A DNA stretch of 64,000 nt. It comes from WHSW01 sp963740055 (GTDB taxonomy: Bacteria > Actinomycetota > Thermoleophilia > Solirubrobacterales > 70-9). Positions 49,913 through 58,355 of the stretch are shown in pieces. A program made the position numbers and the translations under genes. Numbering within the stretch: the stretch's first letter is position 1; each line of letters starts with the position of its first letter. The notes under the pieces were generated by a model that saw nothing but the letters and a program-made list of their open reading frames with translations, did no database searches and was not told the origin of the DNA. Location: NCBI GenBank assembly GCA_963740055.1, contig CAVUCL010000004.1:62001-126000 (forward strand), written 5' to 3'.

Positions 49913-50047
49913 TTACTCGGCGTCGGCCCCGCGGCGCTCGCGGCGCTCGCGACTGGTGGTGACGACGATCGAGCCGAGCACGACCACCACCGGGACCGCG
50001 TAGAGGACCCAGAGCGCCCAGTGTCCGACGTGCGCGACGATCAGCAC
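49913..50047 (-). CDS. small single-helix membrane protein
   Basis: This 44-residue protein starts at the GTG at 50047: VLIVAHVGHWALWVLY, then a hydrophobic stretch (AVPVVVVLGSIVV) and a basic tail TSRERRERRGADAE. CATACT ends seven bases before the GTG, the same spacing as other leaderless starts here. It fills the gap between the ZIP gene and the divergent phosphodiesterase gene. A hydrophobic segment, positive tail and promoter together make it credible, but the family is unknown. Confidence 0.65.
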   Translation of the reverse strand: MLIVAHVGHWALWVLYAVPVVVVLGSIVVTTSRERRERRGADAE

Positions 50048-50054
50048 GCCAGCA

Positions 50055-50060
50055 AGTATG
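50055..50060 (-). promoter_or_regulatory. -10 element of a leaderless promoter
   Basis: CATACT on the minus strand ends seven bases before the GTG of the 44-residue gene; it departs from TANNNT at the first base. Confidence 0.4.
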
Positions 50061-50112
50061 GCGGCCGCCGATCGCGTTCACACGACTGCGACACCGGCTC
50101 GCGGGGCTCGCC

Positions 50113-50118
50113 TACGAT
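50113..50118 (+). promoter_or_regulatory. -10 element of a leaderless promoter
   Basis: TACGAT ends six bases before the GTG at 50125. Confidence 0.6.
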
Positions 50119-50124
50119 CGCCAC

Positions 50125-51837
50125 GTGCGGCCCAGACCTCGCCTCCGCCCGCTGCCCGCCGCCTGCCTGCTCGTGCTCGCGGTGGCAGCCCTGATCCCCG
50201 CCGCCGCCAGCGCCGCCCAGCGCCCGATCGTCTACGCGGTCGTCCTCGACGGCCTCGACGGCGACCGGGTCGAGCAGGGCGGGGCGCCGTTCATCTCCTC
50301 GCTGCTCGCCGGCGAGGGCGGTCGCGGCACCTACTTCCCGCGCTCGAGCTCGGTGATCCCGGCGGAGACGAACCCGAACCACACCGCGATGATGAGCGGC
50401 GCCTACCCCGGGAGCTCGGGAGTCGCGGCGAACGCGTTCGCGCTCTACGCGCCGCTCGCGAGCGAGGACAGCTGCGCGCCGACGGGCCCGTTCGATTTCT
50501 CGGTCCTGCCGACCGAGACCAGCGGCGAGAGCCCGACCTGCCCCGATGCCGAGCTCGTGTTCGAGGCGATCCGCCGACAGGGCAACCCCGACCGCCTGGT
50601 CAGCGCCGCGATCTTCGGCAAGCCGAAGCTGGGCCGGATCTTCGCCGGGACCGAGTTTCGCGCCGATCGACGCGACGCCGACTACCTGTGGGCGCCGTGC
50701 AGCGAGGGGTCCGACGACGACTCCTACTGCGGCGACGTCCCGGTGAACCCGATCTCCGGCTACGCGGTCGACGACGCCGCGGTCATGGACGTGGTGCTCG
50801 AGAGCGCCGACGGGGTCGCGGTCGGCTCCCGTTCGCGCCGACCCGACTTCACCTTCGTCAACCTGCACCAGATCGACTCCGCCGGGCACTCGACCGGGGT
50901 CGGGGGCATCTACGACACCGCGATCGCGCAGGCCGACGACCAGGTCGAGCGCCTGGTCTCGGCGCTGCGCGAGCGCGGCGAGTGGAAGCGCACCGTCCTG
51001 ATCCTGCTCTCCGACCACTCGATGGAGGCGACGCCGTCGAAGCTGAGCCTGACCGACACTTTGACCGGCGCCGGGGTCTCAGAGGCGGAGTTCCTCGCGG
51101 TCGACAACGGCAGCGTCGACCTGATCTACCTCGCCGACCGCGAGGCGGGCGCCCGGTTCGAGCTCCTGGCGCGGATGCGCGAGGCGATCCTCGCCGAGAG
51201 CGGCATCACCGAGGTCCTCTACCGCGAGCCGAACCCGCTCGACGGCGGCAAGAGCTTCACCGTCGACCGCTTTCACCCCGAGTGGAACTCGGCCGGCCCG
51301 CGCAGCGGCGACCTGTTCGTGATCTCCGACCCCGGGGTCGCGTTCAGCGAGGGCTCGCCGGCGAGCAACCCGCTGATCGGTAACCACGGCGCCCCGCAGA
51401 CGGCCGACAACTTCCTCGCCGTCACCGGCGGCTCGCCGCTGGTCCGGACGCGGACCGTGAACGGCCCGGGACGGAGCTCGAACCCGGTCAACGTCGACGT
51501 CGCCCCGACCGTGATGGGGCTGCTCGGCCTCGCCGCCCCCGCCGACTCCCGCGGGCGCTTCCTGCGCAAGGCGTTCAAGCGCAAGCGCCTGCGCCGAGTG
51601 GCGCGCCCGGCGGCGCCGGAGGCGAAGCTCACGGGCGGCGCGATCGTGATCGCGGCGAAGGGCGGGCGCCACGACGTCGAGGCGCTCGTCGACGGCTCCT
51701 GGCGCCGGATCGCGACCGCCACCCGGCGCTCGCGGCTCGCACCCCGGCGCCTGCCCGAGCGCGCGGACGCGTTTCGGGTCCGGGCGCGCTCGGCGGCCGG
51801 CATCGCCGGCGCCTGGGAGCGCCTCGGTCTGCGCTGA
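50125..51837 (+). CDS. secreted nucleotide pyrophosphatase/phosphodiesterase-like protein
   Basis: This 570-residue protein has a signal peptide (about 1-32, ending ASA). Its type I phosphodiesterase fold shows VVLDGLDGD (first metal aspartate), PAETNPNHTAMMSG with the likely threonine nucleophile, HQIDSAGHSTG (metal histidine) and SDHSME (late metal pair). The last 110 residues look like an added beta domain with KRKRLRR before it. The start is a leaderless GTG. It acts outside the membrane; substrate unknown. Its stop is 10 bases from the convergent GT1 gene. Confidence 0.87.
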   Translation: MRPRPRLRPLPAACLLVLAVAALIPAAASAAQRPIVYAVVLDGLDGDRVEQGGAPFISSLLAGEGGRGTYFPRSSSVIPAETNPNHTAMMSGAYPGSSGVAANAFALYAPLASEDSCAPTGPFDFSVLPTETSGESPTCPDAELVFEAIRRQGNPDRLVSAAIFGKPKLGRIFAGTEFRADRRDADYLWAPCSEGSDDDSYCGDVPVNPISGYAVDDAAVMDVVLESADGVAVGSRSRRPDFTFVNLHQIDSAGHSTGVGGIYDTAIAQADDQVERLVSALRERGEWKRTVLILLSDHSMEATPSKLSLTDTLTGAGVSEAEFLAVDNGSVDLIYLADREAGARFELLARMREAILAESGITEVLYREPNPLDGGKSFTVDRFHPEWNSAGPRSGDLFVISDPGVAFSEGSPASNPLIGNHGAPQTADNFLAVTGGSPLVRTRTVNGPGRSSNPVNVDVAPTVMGLLGLAAPADSRGRFLRKAFKRKRLRRVARPAAPEAKLTGGAIVIAAKGGRHDVEALVDGSWRRIATATRRSRLAPRRLPERADAFRVRARSAAGIAGAWERLGLR

Positions 51838-51847
51838 GCCGGGCGAC

Positions 51848-53059
51848 TCAGCCGGGGAGCGACGCCTCGATCTCCTCCGAAGCTCGCTCGGTTCCAGCCT
51901 CGCGAGCGATGCACTCCGAGAGCTCGGTCGCCCGTCCGCGTATGGCGCGGTCCTCCAGCGCCGTGCTGATTGCGACAGCGAGCCGATCCGCGGTCAGCTT
52001 CTTCGCCGGCACCGGCGTGGGGCCGGCGCCAGCCTGGCGCACCGCCTTGCCCCAGAAGTACTGGTCGCCCTGGAACGGGCAGACGATGCTCGGGCGCCCG
52101 GCCCGAAGTCCGGCGGCCGTCGTTCCGGCGCCTCCGTGATGGACGACCGCCGCAACCCGCGGAAACAGCCACCGATGTGGCACCTGCTCGACAACAAATG
52201 TGTCGTCATTTGGGGCCGGGCCGGCGAGTCCACCCCACCCGGTCGCAATGACAGCGCGGGCTCCCGTCGCCCGCAGGGCCTGGTCGACCGATCTGCTCAG
52301 CCGCGTCGGGTCGGGCCCGACGCTGCTTCCGAAGCCAACATAGACCGGTTCTTCGCCGGCTGCGACGAAGGCTTCGAGCTCGGCGTCGATCGGCTCATCC
52401 CCATCCTCGCCAAGCCAATAACCCGTCGCGACCGCGTCGGGCGGCCAGTCATGCGGCGTCGGCACCACGTTGGGGCTGTAGCAGTAGAGGGTCCTGTGCG
52501 GTCGCGGCGGACGGGCGCGGGGCGCAAGCGAGAGCTGCTCGTCGCGCCAGTCGCGGATCACGCCCGCGTATGGCCGCGTCAGCAAGCCCAGTAGTCGATA
52601 GCTCGCGCGATTGAGCATCCCACCGAGGTCATGGTTGACGACGCCGGGCAGCGGAAACGCGCGAGTCGGCGTCAGCATCGGGACGGTGAGCGCCCGCACG
52701 TGCGGGATCCCGAGCTTCTCTGCGAGGTGCGGTCCCGCCAACGTCTTCTCGTGGGCGACGATCGCGTCGGGAGGATCGGCTTTCGCGACCGTCCAGCTGT
52801 CCTCGAGCATTCCCCGGATCACCGGAAAGACGTCCTGGCGAAGCGAGGGCTTCTTCCTAGCGGGCGTCGGCAACAGCGAACGGAAGTCGGCGCGGATCGG
52901 CGCGAACCCGACCCCGTCCTGATCAGGAGCCAGTTTGGAGAAGCGGGCGTCGGCCGCGAATGTGACCGCGTGCCCGCGACTGGCCAGCCGTGCGGCGAGC
53001 GCCGCGAAGGGCTCGACATCTCCGGTGCTTCCCGCGGTGAGCACCATTATCTCGGCCAT
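51848..53059 (-). CDS. GT1 glycosyltransferase (sterol/macrolide UGT-like)
   Basis: This 403-residue GT-B protein begins MAEIMVLTAGSTGDVEPF and has VGFGSSVGP. Its signature HHGGAGTTAAGLRAGRPSIVCPFQGDQYFW, split by the donor-binding histidine, is typical of sterol 3-beta-glucosyltransferase and MGT-type enzymes. These glycosylate small hydrophobic acceptors rather than polysaccharide. Codon use differs from the neighbours: more A/T third positions, for example ACA, TTT, GTT and CAT codons near 52170-52210. That suggests recent transfer. Confidence 0.87.
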   Translation of the reverse strand: MAEIMVLTAGSTGDVEPFAALAARLASRGHAVTFAADARFSKLAPDQDGVGFAPIRADFRSLLPTPARKKPSLRQDVFPVIRGMLEDSWTVAKADPPDAIVAHEKTLAGPHLAEKLGIPHVRALTVPMLTPTRAFPLPGVVNHDLGGMLNRASYRLLGLLTRPYAGVIRDWRDEQLSLAPRARPPRPHRTLYCYSPNVVPTPHDWPPDAVATGYWLGEDGDEPIDAELEAFVAAGEEPVYVGFGSSVGPDPTRLSRSVDQALRATGARAVIATGWGGLAGPAPNDDTFVVEQVPHRWLFPRVAAVVHHGGAGTTAAGLRAGRPSIVCPFQGDQYFWGKAVRQAGAGPTPVPAKKLTADRLAVAISTALEDRAIRGRATELSECIAREAGTERASEEIEASLPG

Positions 53060-53098
53060 CCGCGGTGATCGTAGTCGACGAGAAACGCCGCGACCGCG

Positions 53099-54508
53099 CT
53101 ACTGGTTCGCCTGCGAGAGCAGCCAGAGCCCGAGCGAGGTGAAGCCGACCATCAGCGCCAGCATCCAGTACTGCGACCGCGCCGCCTCGCGCGCCGAGCC
53201 GTAGACGCGCAGGGCGCGGTCGTGGCCGAGGACGAGCGCGGTCACGTGGCCGATCACCAGCGCCGCCACCTGCACGTACCAGATCGCGTTCGCGCTCAGG
53301 GCGCCGTAGTCGATCCCGCTGCCGGCGGTGCCGAAGATGTCGGAGCCGTCGCCGAGCGGGTCGGAGAGCAGGAAGCCGAACTGCGCCTGGCCCTGGAAGA
53401 CGACGAGGCTGAAGTAGTGGGCGAACAGGTAGGCGAGCGCGATCGGGATGAACGCGTGCGCGAACAGGCGCCCGAGGCGCGCCGTGGTGAGGCTGGTCCG
53501 CACGGTGTGCATGCCGTAGATCCCGGCCCAGAAGAGGCCGGCGACGAAGCCGAGGACGAGTGCGAGGAAGGTCGTGTTCGCGACCCGCATCGCCGCCACC
53601 GGGCCGAGGCCGGCGTCGACGAGCCAGTCGGTGGCGCTGCCGATCGCGTCCGCGAGCGCGCCCTCGGAGGCGCCGTCGAAGGTCGTCGCCCCGATCGTCA
53701 CCAGCACGAGCGCGACGGAGCCGGGGACCACCGCCCACGAGGTCGCGCCGGAGAGCATCCGCCGGCGGCCGAGGACGCCGTCGCGGACCTCGAGCGGAGC
53801 GAGGCTCGCGAACATGCCGAAGTAGACCGAGAACGCCTCGCCGCGCTCGAGCCAGCGCTCGCTGCCGAACAGCGCCATGCCGACGAACGTGTAGGCGGTG
53901 TAGGCGAGGGTGGCGACCGCGACCGTGTGCGGGGTGAGGCCGACGGTCTGAAAGCCGGCGGCACCGTAGACGAGCTCGAGCCAGACGAAGGCGACGATCC
54001 CGGCGACCGCCGGCCAGCGCCCGAGCCGCTCGGGATAGGCGAGCGGGGGCGGCGGCGACTGGCGGGCGATGAGCTCGAAGCCGCCGCCGGCGACGCGGGC
54101 GATCGCCCGCCACGGGTTGAAGGCGCGAAACACGTCGCCGAGCAGGACGCTGAGGACGACGACGCCGAGCCAGACGGTGACGAAGACGAAGGTGATCGAG
54201 AAGTTGCGGTCGGGCGCCTCGGTGCCCTGGAGGCCCGACCAGACGATCACCCCGAGCAGGAAGACGCCGATGAGCCCGGCGAGCGTCTCGGTGAGCGGGT
54301 TGACGAGCACCCGCGAGAGCCGCTCCAGCGGTCGCCAGGTGTCGTCCTCGAAGCGGCTGCGACGCCAGGCGAACGAGAGCGCGACGAAGGAGACGATCAG
54401 CACCAGCGACGCGCCCCAGGCGAACAGCCACTCGGGGATCGGCAGGTCCTGGCGGCCGACCAGCGCGTGGCCGACCACCAGGAGCCCGCCGAGGATCCCG
54501 TCGCTCAT
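53099..54508 (-). CDS. large polytopic membrane protein, function unknown
   Basis: This 469-residue protein has about twelve hydrophobic segments. Conserved-looking polar points within them include GDVFRAFNPWRA, SVYFGMFASLAPLEVRDG, and histidines in AHAFIPIALAYLFAHYFS. The histidine-bearing helices could bind metal or haem, but no known motif is complete. It starts at an ATG next to a divergent-looking but same-strand cupredoxin gene seven bases upstream, so the two are probably one operon. I do not recognise a characterised family. Confidence 0.75.
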   Translation of the reverse strand: MSDGILGGLLVVGHALVGRQDLPIPEWLFAWGASLVLIVSFVALSFAWRRSRFEDDTWRPLERLSRVLVNPLTETLAGLIGVFLLGVIVWSGLQGTEAPDRNFSITFVFVTVWLGVVVLSVLLGDVFRAFNPWRAIARVAGGGFELIARQSPPPPLAYPERLGRWPAVAGIVAFVWLELVYGAAGFQTVGLTPHTVAVATLAYTAYTFVGMALFGSERWLERGEAFSVYFGMFASLAPLEVRDGVLGRRRMLSGATSWAVVPGSVALVLVTIGATTFDGASEGALADAIGSATDWLVDAGLGPVAAMRVANTTFLALVLGFVAGLFWAGIYGMHTVRTSLTTARLGRLFAHAFIPIALAYLFAHYFSLVVFQGQAQFGFLLSDPLGDGSDIFGTAGSGIDYGALSANAIWYVQVAALVIGHVTALVLGHDRALRVYGSAREAARSQYWMLALMVGFTSLGLWLLSQANQ

Positions 54509-54515
54509 CCGAGCC

Positions 54516-54986
54516 TCACTGCGGTGTGACCGAGATCTCCGCCACCGGGACGACGGCGCCGTGGAGCTCGGCCTCGAACACGCCCTCGATCGTCGCCGGG
54601 AGGTCGAACTCGGCGCTGCCGCCGGCCTTCACGTCCTCGTAGACGTCGTAGCCGTGCAGGTGGATCTCCTCGTCGACGTCGGACTCGACTACGAACCGGA
54701 TCCGGTCGCCGACCGTGAACTCGAGCTCGGCGACGCCGCCGACCGGCTCGCCGTCGCGGACCACGATCGTCGCCACCTCCGGCTGCTCGGGCTTCGGCTT
54801 CGGCTTCTCCTCCTTCGGTTCGCCCCCGCCGCCGCCTCCGCCGCCGGTCGGCTCGCTCGCCGTCGTCGTCGTCTGCGCCGCGGTCGGCTCCTCGCCCGAA
54901 TCGTCGTCCTGGAGGACCACGAACAGGACCACCGCCGCGATCACCGCGAGCACGGCCACGGCCGCGTTCGCCTTCGTCGATCTCAT
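54516..54986 (-). CDS. membrane-anchored cupredoxin-like protein
   Basis: This 156-residue protein has an N-terminal helix (about 8-25), a long low-complexity linker (Thr/Ala, poly-Gly, then Lys/Pro/Glu) and an outside beta domain of about 80 residues. EIHLHGYDVYEDV and VFEAELHG carry histidines where cupredoxins bind copper; the usual cysteine is absent. GGGAGTG precedes the ATG. It is probably co-transcribed with the polytopic protein downstream. A metal-related role is possible but not shown. Confidence 0.75.
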   Translation of the reverse strand: MRSTKANAAVAVLAVIAAVVLFVVLQDDDSGEEPTAAQTTTTASEPTGGGGGGGGEPKEEKPKPKPEQPEVATIVVRDGEPVGGVAELEFTVGDRIRFVVESDVDEEIHLHGYDVYEDVKAGGSAEFDLPATIEGVFEAELHGAVVPVAEISVTPQ

Positions 54987-55068
54987 CTTGAAAGCACTCC
55001 CTTCGAGGCGGCCACGCCGCCCGGGTCGGTGAAACGTCGCTCAGGCGCCGGCCGGCGCTCGATCGAGC

Positions 55069-55659
55069 TCAGCCGGCGAGCGGAAGCGGCGGCGGGCGGC
55101 GGGCGATGCCGAAGGCGAGCGACCGCGTCGCGAGCGCGCGCCGGGCGGGCGGCCGCGGGAGGGCCGAGCGGCGCGGCGCCCGGCGCGTGGCGGGGCGCGC
55201 CGCGGCGGCGGCGACCCGGACCTCGACCCGGTCGAGCCAGCGGGCGGCGAACGCCGCCAGGGCGCCGATCGCGATCGCCAGCGGCAGCGCGAGCCAGGCG
55301 CCGGCGCCGGTGAGCGTCGCCGCGAGGCCGCCGTGACCGGCGACGACGACGCCCTCCACCGTCTCCTGGACCAGGTAGGCGCTGAACAGCGCCGCCGCGT
55401 AGGCGATCGCGCGCTCGGTGACGTCGGCGGGCCGGGCACGGACCGGAGCGCGGCGGGTGGCGGCGGCGATCGTGAGCGCGATCGCGGCGCAGGCGCCGGT
55501 CGCGACCAGCGGCAGCAGCAGCCCGAGGTAGCCGTGGGCGGCGGCCGCGAGCTCGCCCGAGGCGAGCAGGTAACGCGCCTGGTGGAGCGCGAGCGCGCCG
55601 ATCGCGATCAGCGCCGCGCCGCGGATCGTCGCCGAGGTCTGACGTTCGGGCCGGGCCAT
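55069..55659 (-). CDS. membrane protein with about five helices, function unknown
   Basis: This 196-residue protein has hydrophobic segments at about 12-32, 42-64, 85-105 and 118-140, and then an arginine/proline-rich C-terminal tail of about 55 residues. LHQARYLLASG and AYLVQETVEG are the most distinctive stretches. The ATG at 55659 lies seven bases after TAAGAT, a strong leaderless signal. It is upstream of the cupredoxin/polytopic pair on the same strand and may be part of the same function. No family recognised. Confidence 0.72.
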   Translation of the reverse strand: MARPERQTSATIRGAALIAIGALALHQARYLLASGELAAAAHGYLGLLLPLVATGACAAIALTIAAATRRAPVRARPADVTERAIAYAAALFSAYLVQETVEGVVVAGHGGLAATLTGAGAWLALPLAIAIGALAAFAARWLDRVEVRVAAAAARPATRRAPRRSALPRPPARRALATRSLAFGIARRPPPLPLAG

Positions 55660-55666
55660 CGGGGCG

Positions 55667-55672
55667 ATCTTA
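55667..55672 (-). promoter_or_regulatory. -10 element of a leaderless promoter
   Basis: TAAGAT on the minus strand ends seven bases before the ATG at 55659. It is one of the best matches to TANNNT in the window. Confidence 0.65.
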
Positions 55673-55825
55673 CGAGCCGCGCCCGCAAGCGGCGCTAAAT
55701 CGAGGTTTGGAGCCGGATCGAAGCGGATAGGGAGTTGGGCGGGATATAGGGGTTCGGCGATCGCAGTCCGTGGGGGACGAAAGCGGCCAGCCTGAAGCAC
55801 GTCTACTCGAGGAGTTCGATACCCG

Positions 55826-56662
55826 ATGCATCGTAAGTTCAAGGCAACGCTGATCGCCGCGGTCGCGGCACTTGCGGTCGCCTTCGCTCCCTCCGCCGCG
55901 TCCGCATGGGCGCCGGAGGACTCGGCCGCGATCCAGCCCGGCAACATGACCTTCACCGACGGTGCCCAGTGCACGTCCAACTTCGTCTTTCAGGACGGCG
56001 CCGGGACCTACATCGGCCAGGCCGCGCACTGCTCCGGCACCGGTGGCTCGACCGAGACCAACGGCTGCGACAGCGGCTCGCTGCCGATCGGGACCCAGGT
56101 CGAGATCGACGGCGCCAGCCAGCCCGGGACCATGGTCTACAACTCGTGGCTGGAGATGCAGTCCGACGGCGAGACCAACGAGGACGCCTGCTCCTACAAC
56201 GACTTCGCCCTGGTGAGGATCGATCCGGCGGACGTCGCCTCGGTGAACCCGTCGATCCCCGGCTTCGGCGGACCGACCGGCGTCGGTCCCTCGGACGCGA
56301 TGCTCGGCGACACCGTCTACTCGTACGGCAACTCGTCGCTGCGCGGCGGCGTCACCAAGCTGAGCCCGAAGGAGGGCCGCGTGGTCTCGAGCGACGGCAA
56401 CGGCTGGAGCCGAACCGTCTACACGCTCACGCCCGGCGTCCCCGGTGACTCGGGCAGCGCCTTCCTCTCCGGCACCGGCGAGGGCATCGGCGTGCTGAGC
56501 ACGCTGCAGATCCTCCCGGTCGCGGGGTCGAACGGCGTCAGCGACCTGTCGAAGGCGCTCGGCTACATGCGCAGCCACAACGCCCAGTTCTCCGGCGTGC
56601 AGTTGGTCGAGGGCACGGAGCCGTTCAGCCCCGACCTCGCGGGCGCGATCCAGGGCTCCTAA
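55826..56662 (+). CDS. secreted trypsin-like serine protease
   Basis: This 278-residue protein has a signal peptide (about 1-27, ending ASA). The triad is visible: H68 in QAAHCS, D126 in YNDFALV, and S209 in GDSGSAF. Cysteine pairs (C49 and C69, C81 and C122) suggest disulfides. The order and spacing fit an S1-fold enzyme similar to actinobacterial extracellular proteases. GAGGAG lies upstream of the ATG. Loops are unusually glycine/serine-rich. Substrate range cannot be told. Confidence 0.88.
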   Translation: MHRKFKATLIAAVAALAVAFAPSAASAWAPEDSAAIQPGNMTFTDGAQCTSNFVFQDGAGTYIGQAAHCSGTGGSTETNGCDSGSLPIGTQVEIDGASQPGTMVYNSWLEMQSDGETNEDACSYNDFALVRIDPADVASVNPSIPGFGGPTGVGPSDAMLGDTVYSYGNSSLRGGVTKLSPKEGRVVSSDGNGWSRTVYTLTPGVPGDSGSAFLSGTGEGIGVLSTLQILPVAGSNGVSDLSKALGYMRSHNAQFSGVQLVEGTEPFSPDLAGAIQGS

Positions 56663-56675
56663 GCGCAACCGGGCC

Positions 56676-56834
56676 CTAGGGCTCGGATGAACGTTCAGTC
56701 GGCGCGCCCTCGTTGATCGAGGGCGCGTCGACTGCGTCTTCGCTGAACACGAACACGAACACGGCGACGACGGCGATCCCGAGGACGATCCCGAGGACGA
56801 TGCCGATCAGCAGGTCACCGCGCCGCCGGCCCAT
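56676..56834 (-). CDS. small single-helix membrane protein
   Basis: This 52-residue protein has a basic start MGRRRGD, a long hydrophobic helix (LLIGIVLGIVLGIAVVAVFVFVF) and an acidic outside tail. It is 11 bases downstream of the TenA/PqqC-like gene on the same strand, so it is probably the second gene of that operon. The helix and charge distribution support a real protein. Function unknown. Confidence 0.65.
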   Translation of the reverse strand: MGRRRGDLLIGIVLGIVLGIAVVAVFVFVFSEDAVDAPSINEGAPTERSSEP

Positions 56835-56845
56835 CCTCGCGCTCT

Positions 56846-57454
56846 CTAGACCCCGTCGAGCAGGCGCCAGTTGGCGCGGAACGCCGACTCGGCCGCGGCG
56901 ACGAGCTCGTCCTCGCCGGCGCCGGGGGCGACCTCGTCGACGAGCTCGCGAACCTCGGCCGCGTGCTCGACGTCGCGGGTCTCGTGGACCCGGAAGTAGG
57001 CGGTCCCGGGGCCGTCGGCGAACCCGTAGCGGTCGAGCAGGCCCTCGCGCTTGGTGCGCGAGATCGGCGGCTGGCCGCTCTCGATCGCGTAGAGGCGGAT
57101 CAGCGTCTCGGCGACGTCGCCGTCGGCGGTCCAGGCGCGCACGCACTCGGCGGTCTCGGGCGTCGGCGCGTCGGCGGCGCTGCCGCCCGCGGCCTCGACG
57201 AAGCCGTCCCAGAGGCGCACGTGACCGAGCTCCTCGGCGGCGTGGCGGCGCAGCTCCGGGCGATCGGGGAGCGCCTCGGCGGCGGCCTCGCTCATCGTCG
57301 CGATCGCCTCGACCGCGTGGCGGTACTGCCCCGAGTAGCGGGCCAGCTCGCCGGCGGTCAGCTCGCCGTTCGACCAGCGCCGGTAGAAGGGATGGCGGAG
57401 CACGTCCCAGCGCTTGCGGCTGCGCTCGATCTTCTCCCAGGTCCTCTCGTTCAC
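56846..57454 (-). CDS. TenA/PqqC-like haem-oxygenase-fold protein
   Basis: This 202-residue all-helical protein shows WDVLRHPFYRRWSNGELT, then YRHAVEAIATM and HAAEELGHVRLWDGF. YFRVHETRDVEHAAEV follows near the end. The glutamate/histidine spacing (E..H in EELGH and HETRDVEH) resembles iron-binding members of the TenA/PqqC/CADD fold. AGGGG lies six bases before the GTG. It could be a di-iron oxygenase or thiaminase-like enzyme; no pathway gene is adjacent, so no reaction is assigned. Confidence 0.8.
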   Translation of the reverse strand: MNERTWEKIERSRKRWDVLRHPFYRRWSNGELTAGELARYSGQYRHAVEAIATMSEAAAEALPDRPELRRHAAEELGHVRLWDGFVEAAGGSAADAPTPETAECVRAWTADGDVAETLIRLYAIESGQPPISRTKREGLLDRYGFADGPGTAYFRVHETRDVEHAAEVRELVDEVAPGAGEDELVAAAESAFRANWRLLDGV

Positions 57455-57514
57455 TGTCGCCCCTTTCGCAGAGTCTCGCTCGGACGGCCAGCATAACGCC
57501 CGCCCGGGCGCCTC

Positions 57515-57520
57515 TACGAT
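57515..57520 (+). promoter_or_regulatory. -10 element of a leaderless promoter
   Basis: TACGAT ends eight bases before the GTG at 57529. Confidence 0.5.
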
Positions 57521-57528
57521 CCCCGCCC

Positions 57529-58353
57529 GTGCGCCCGCAGCGACCCGATATCGGCGCCCCCGAGCTGCCGGGCAGGCTGCGCTGGCTCGGCGCCGAGCGG
57601 ACGCCGAAGATGGCCGAGCTCACGGCCGCCGGTCCGGTCTGCGTCTGCTTCTTCGACTTCGCCCAGCTGAACGCGGTCCGCGCGCTGCCCTACTGGGTCG
57701 AGTGGGACCGCCGCTACCGCGACCGCGGCCTGACCATGCTCGGGGTCCATTCGCCGCGGTTCTCGTTCACCGGCGAGCGTGCCGCGCTCGCCCCGGCGCT
57801 CAAGCGCCTCGGGGTCGGCTTCCCGGTCGCCGACGACTCCGGCTACGCGATCTGGCACGACTACGGCGCCGGCGGCTGGCCGTCGCTGTTCCTCTGGGCG
57901 CAGGGCGGGGCGCTGAGCTGGTTTCACTTCGGCGAGGGCGAGTACGAGCCGACCGAGGAGGCGATCCAGGCGGAGCTGCGCGAGCTCGAGCCGCTGGTCG
58001 AGCTGCCGGCGCCGCTCGACCCGCTGCGCGACACCGACGCCCCCGGGGCCCTGGTCGCGCCGCCGAGCGAGGAGGTCTTCCCGGGCGGGTCGGCGAAGCG
58101 ACCGTGGCGACCCGGCGAGGGCGCGGAGGCGCTCGAGCTCGACTACGAGGCGGGCGGCGCGCACGCCGCGGTCGACGGCGCCGGCGAGCTCGCGGTCGCG
58201 ATCGACGGCGGCCCCGAGCGGACGGTCGCGGTCCCGGGCCCGGGCCTCTACGAGCTCGCCGCCCACCCGCGCCACGAGCGCCACCACCTCGCCGTCCGCC
58301 CCATCGGCGGCGTCGAGGTCTACGCGGTCAGCTACGCCGCCGGCCTGCCCTGA
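57529..58353 (+). CDS. thioredoxin-fold protein lacking the catalytic cysteines
   Basis: This is a 274-residue protein. Residues about 1-170 follow the thioredoxin-like domain found in DipZ/TlpA relatives: FFDFAQLNAVRALPYWVEW, then LTMLGVHSPRFSF and GGWPSLFLWAQGG. Where relatives have CxxC (as in YTCINCIR), this one has Q and A, so redox activity should be lost. The cis-proline position (WPSLF) is kept. Residues about 175-274 resemble the small beta domain that follows in DipZ-like proteins. It may bind a partner rather than reduce disulfides. Confidence 0.78.
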   Translation: MRPQRPDIGAPELPGRLRWLGAERTPKMAELTAAGPVCVCFFDFAQLNAVRALPYWVEWDRRYRDRGLTMLGVHSPRFSFTGERAALAPALKRLGVGFPVADDSGYAIWHDYGAGGWPSLFLWAQGGALSWFHFGEGEYEPTEEAIQAELRELEPLVELPAPLDPLRDTDAPGALVAPPSEEVFPGGSAKRPWRPGEGAEALELDYEAGGAHAAVDGAGELAVAIDGGPERTVAVPGPGLYELAAHPRHERHHLAVRPIGGVEVYAVSYAAGLP

Positions 58354-58355
58354 GC

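Noticed and set aside
54820..54850. Simple repeat of CCG/CCGCC units
   Set aside because: It encodes the poly-glycine linker of the cupredoxin-like protein and is not a separate element.
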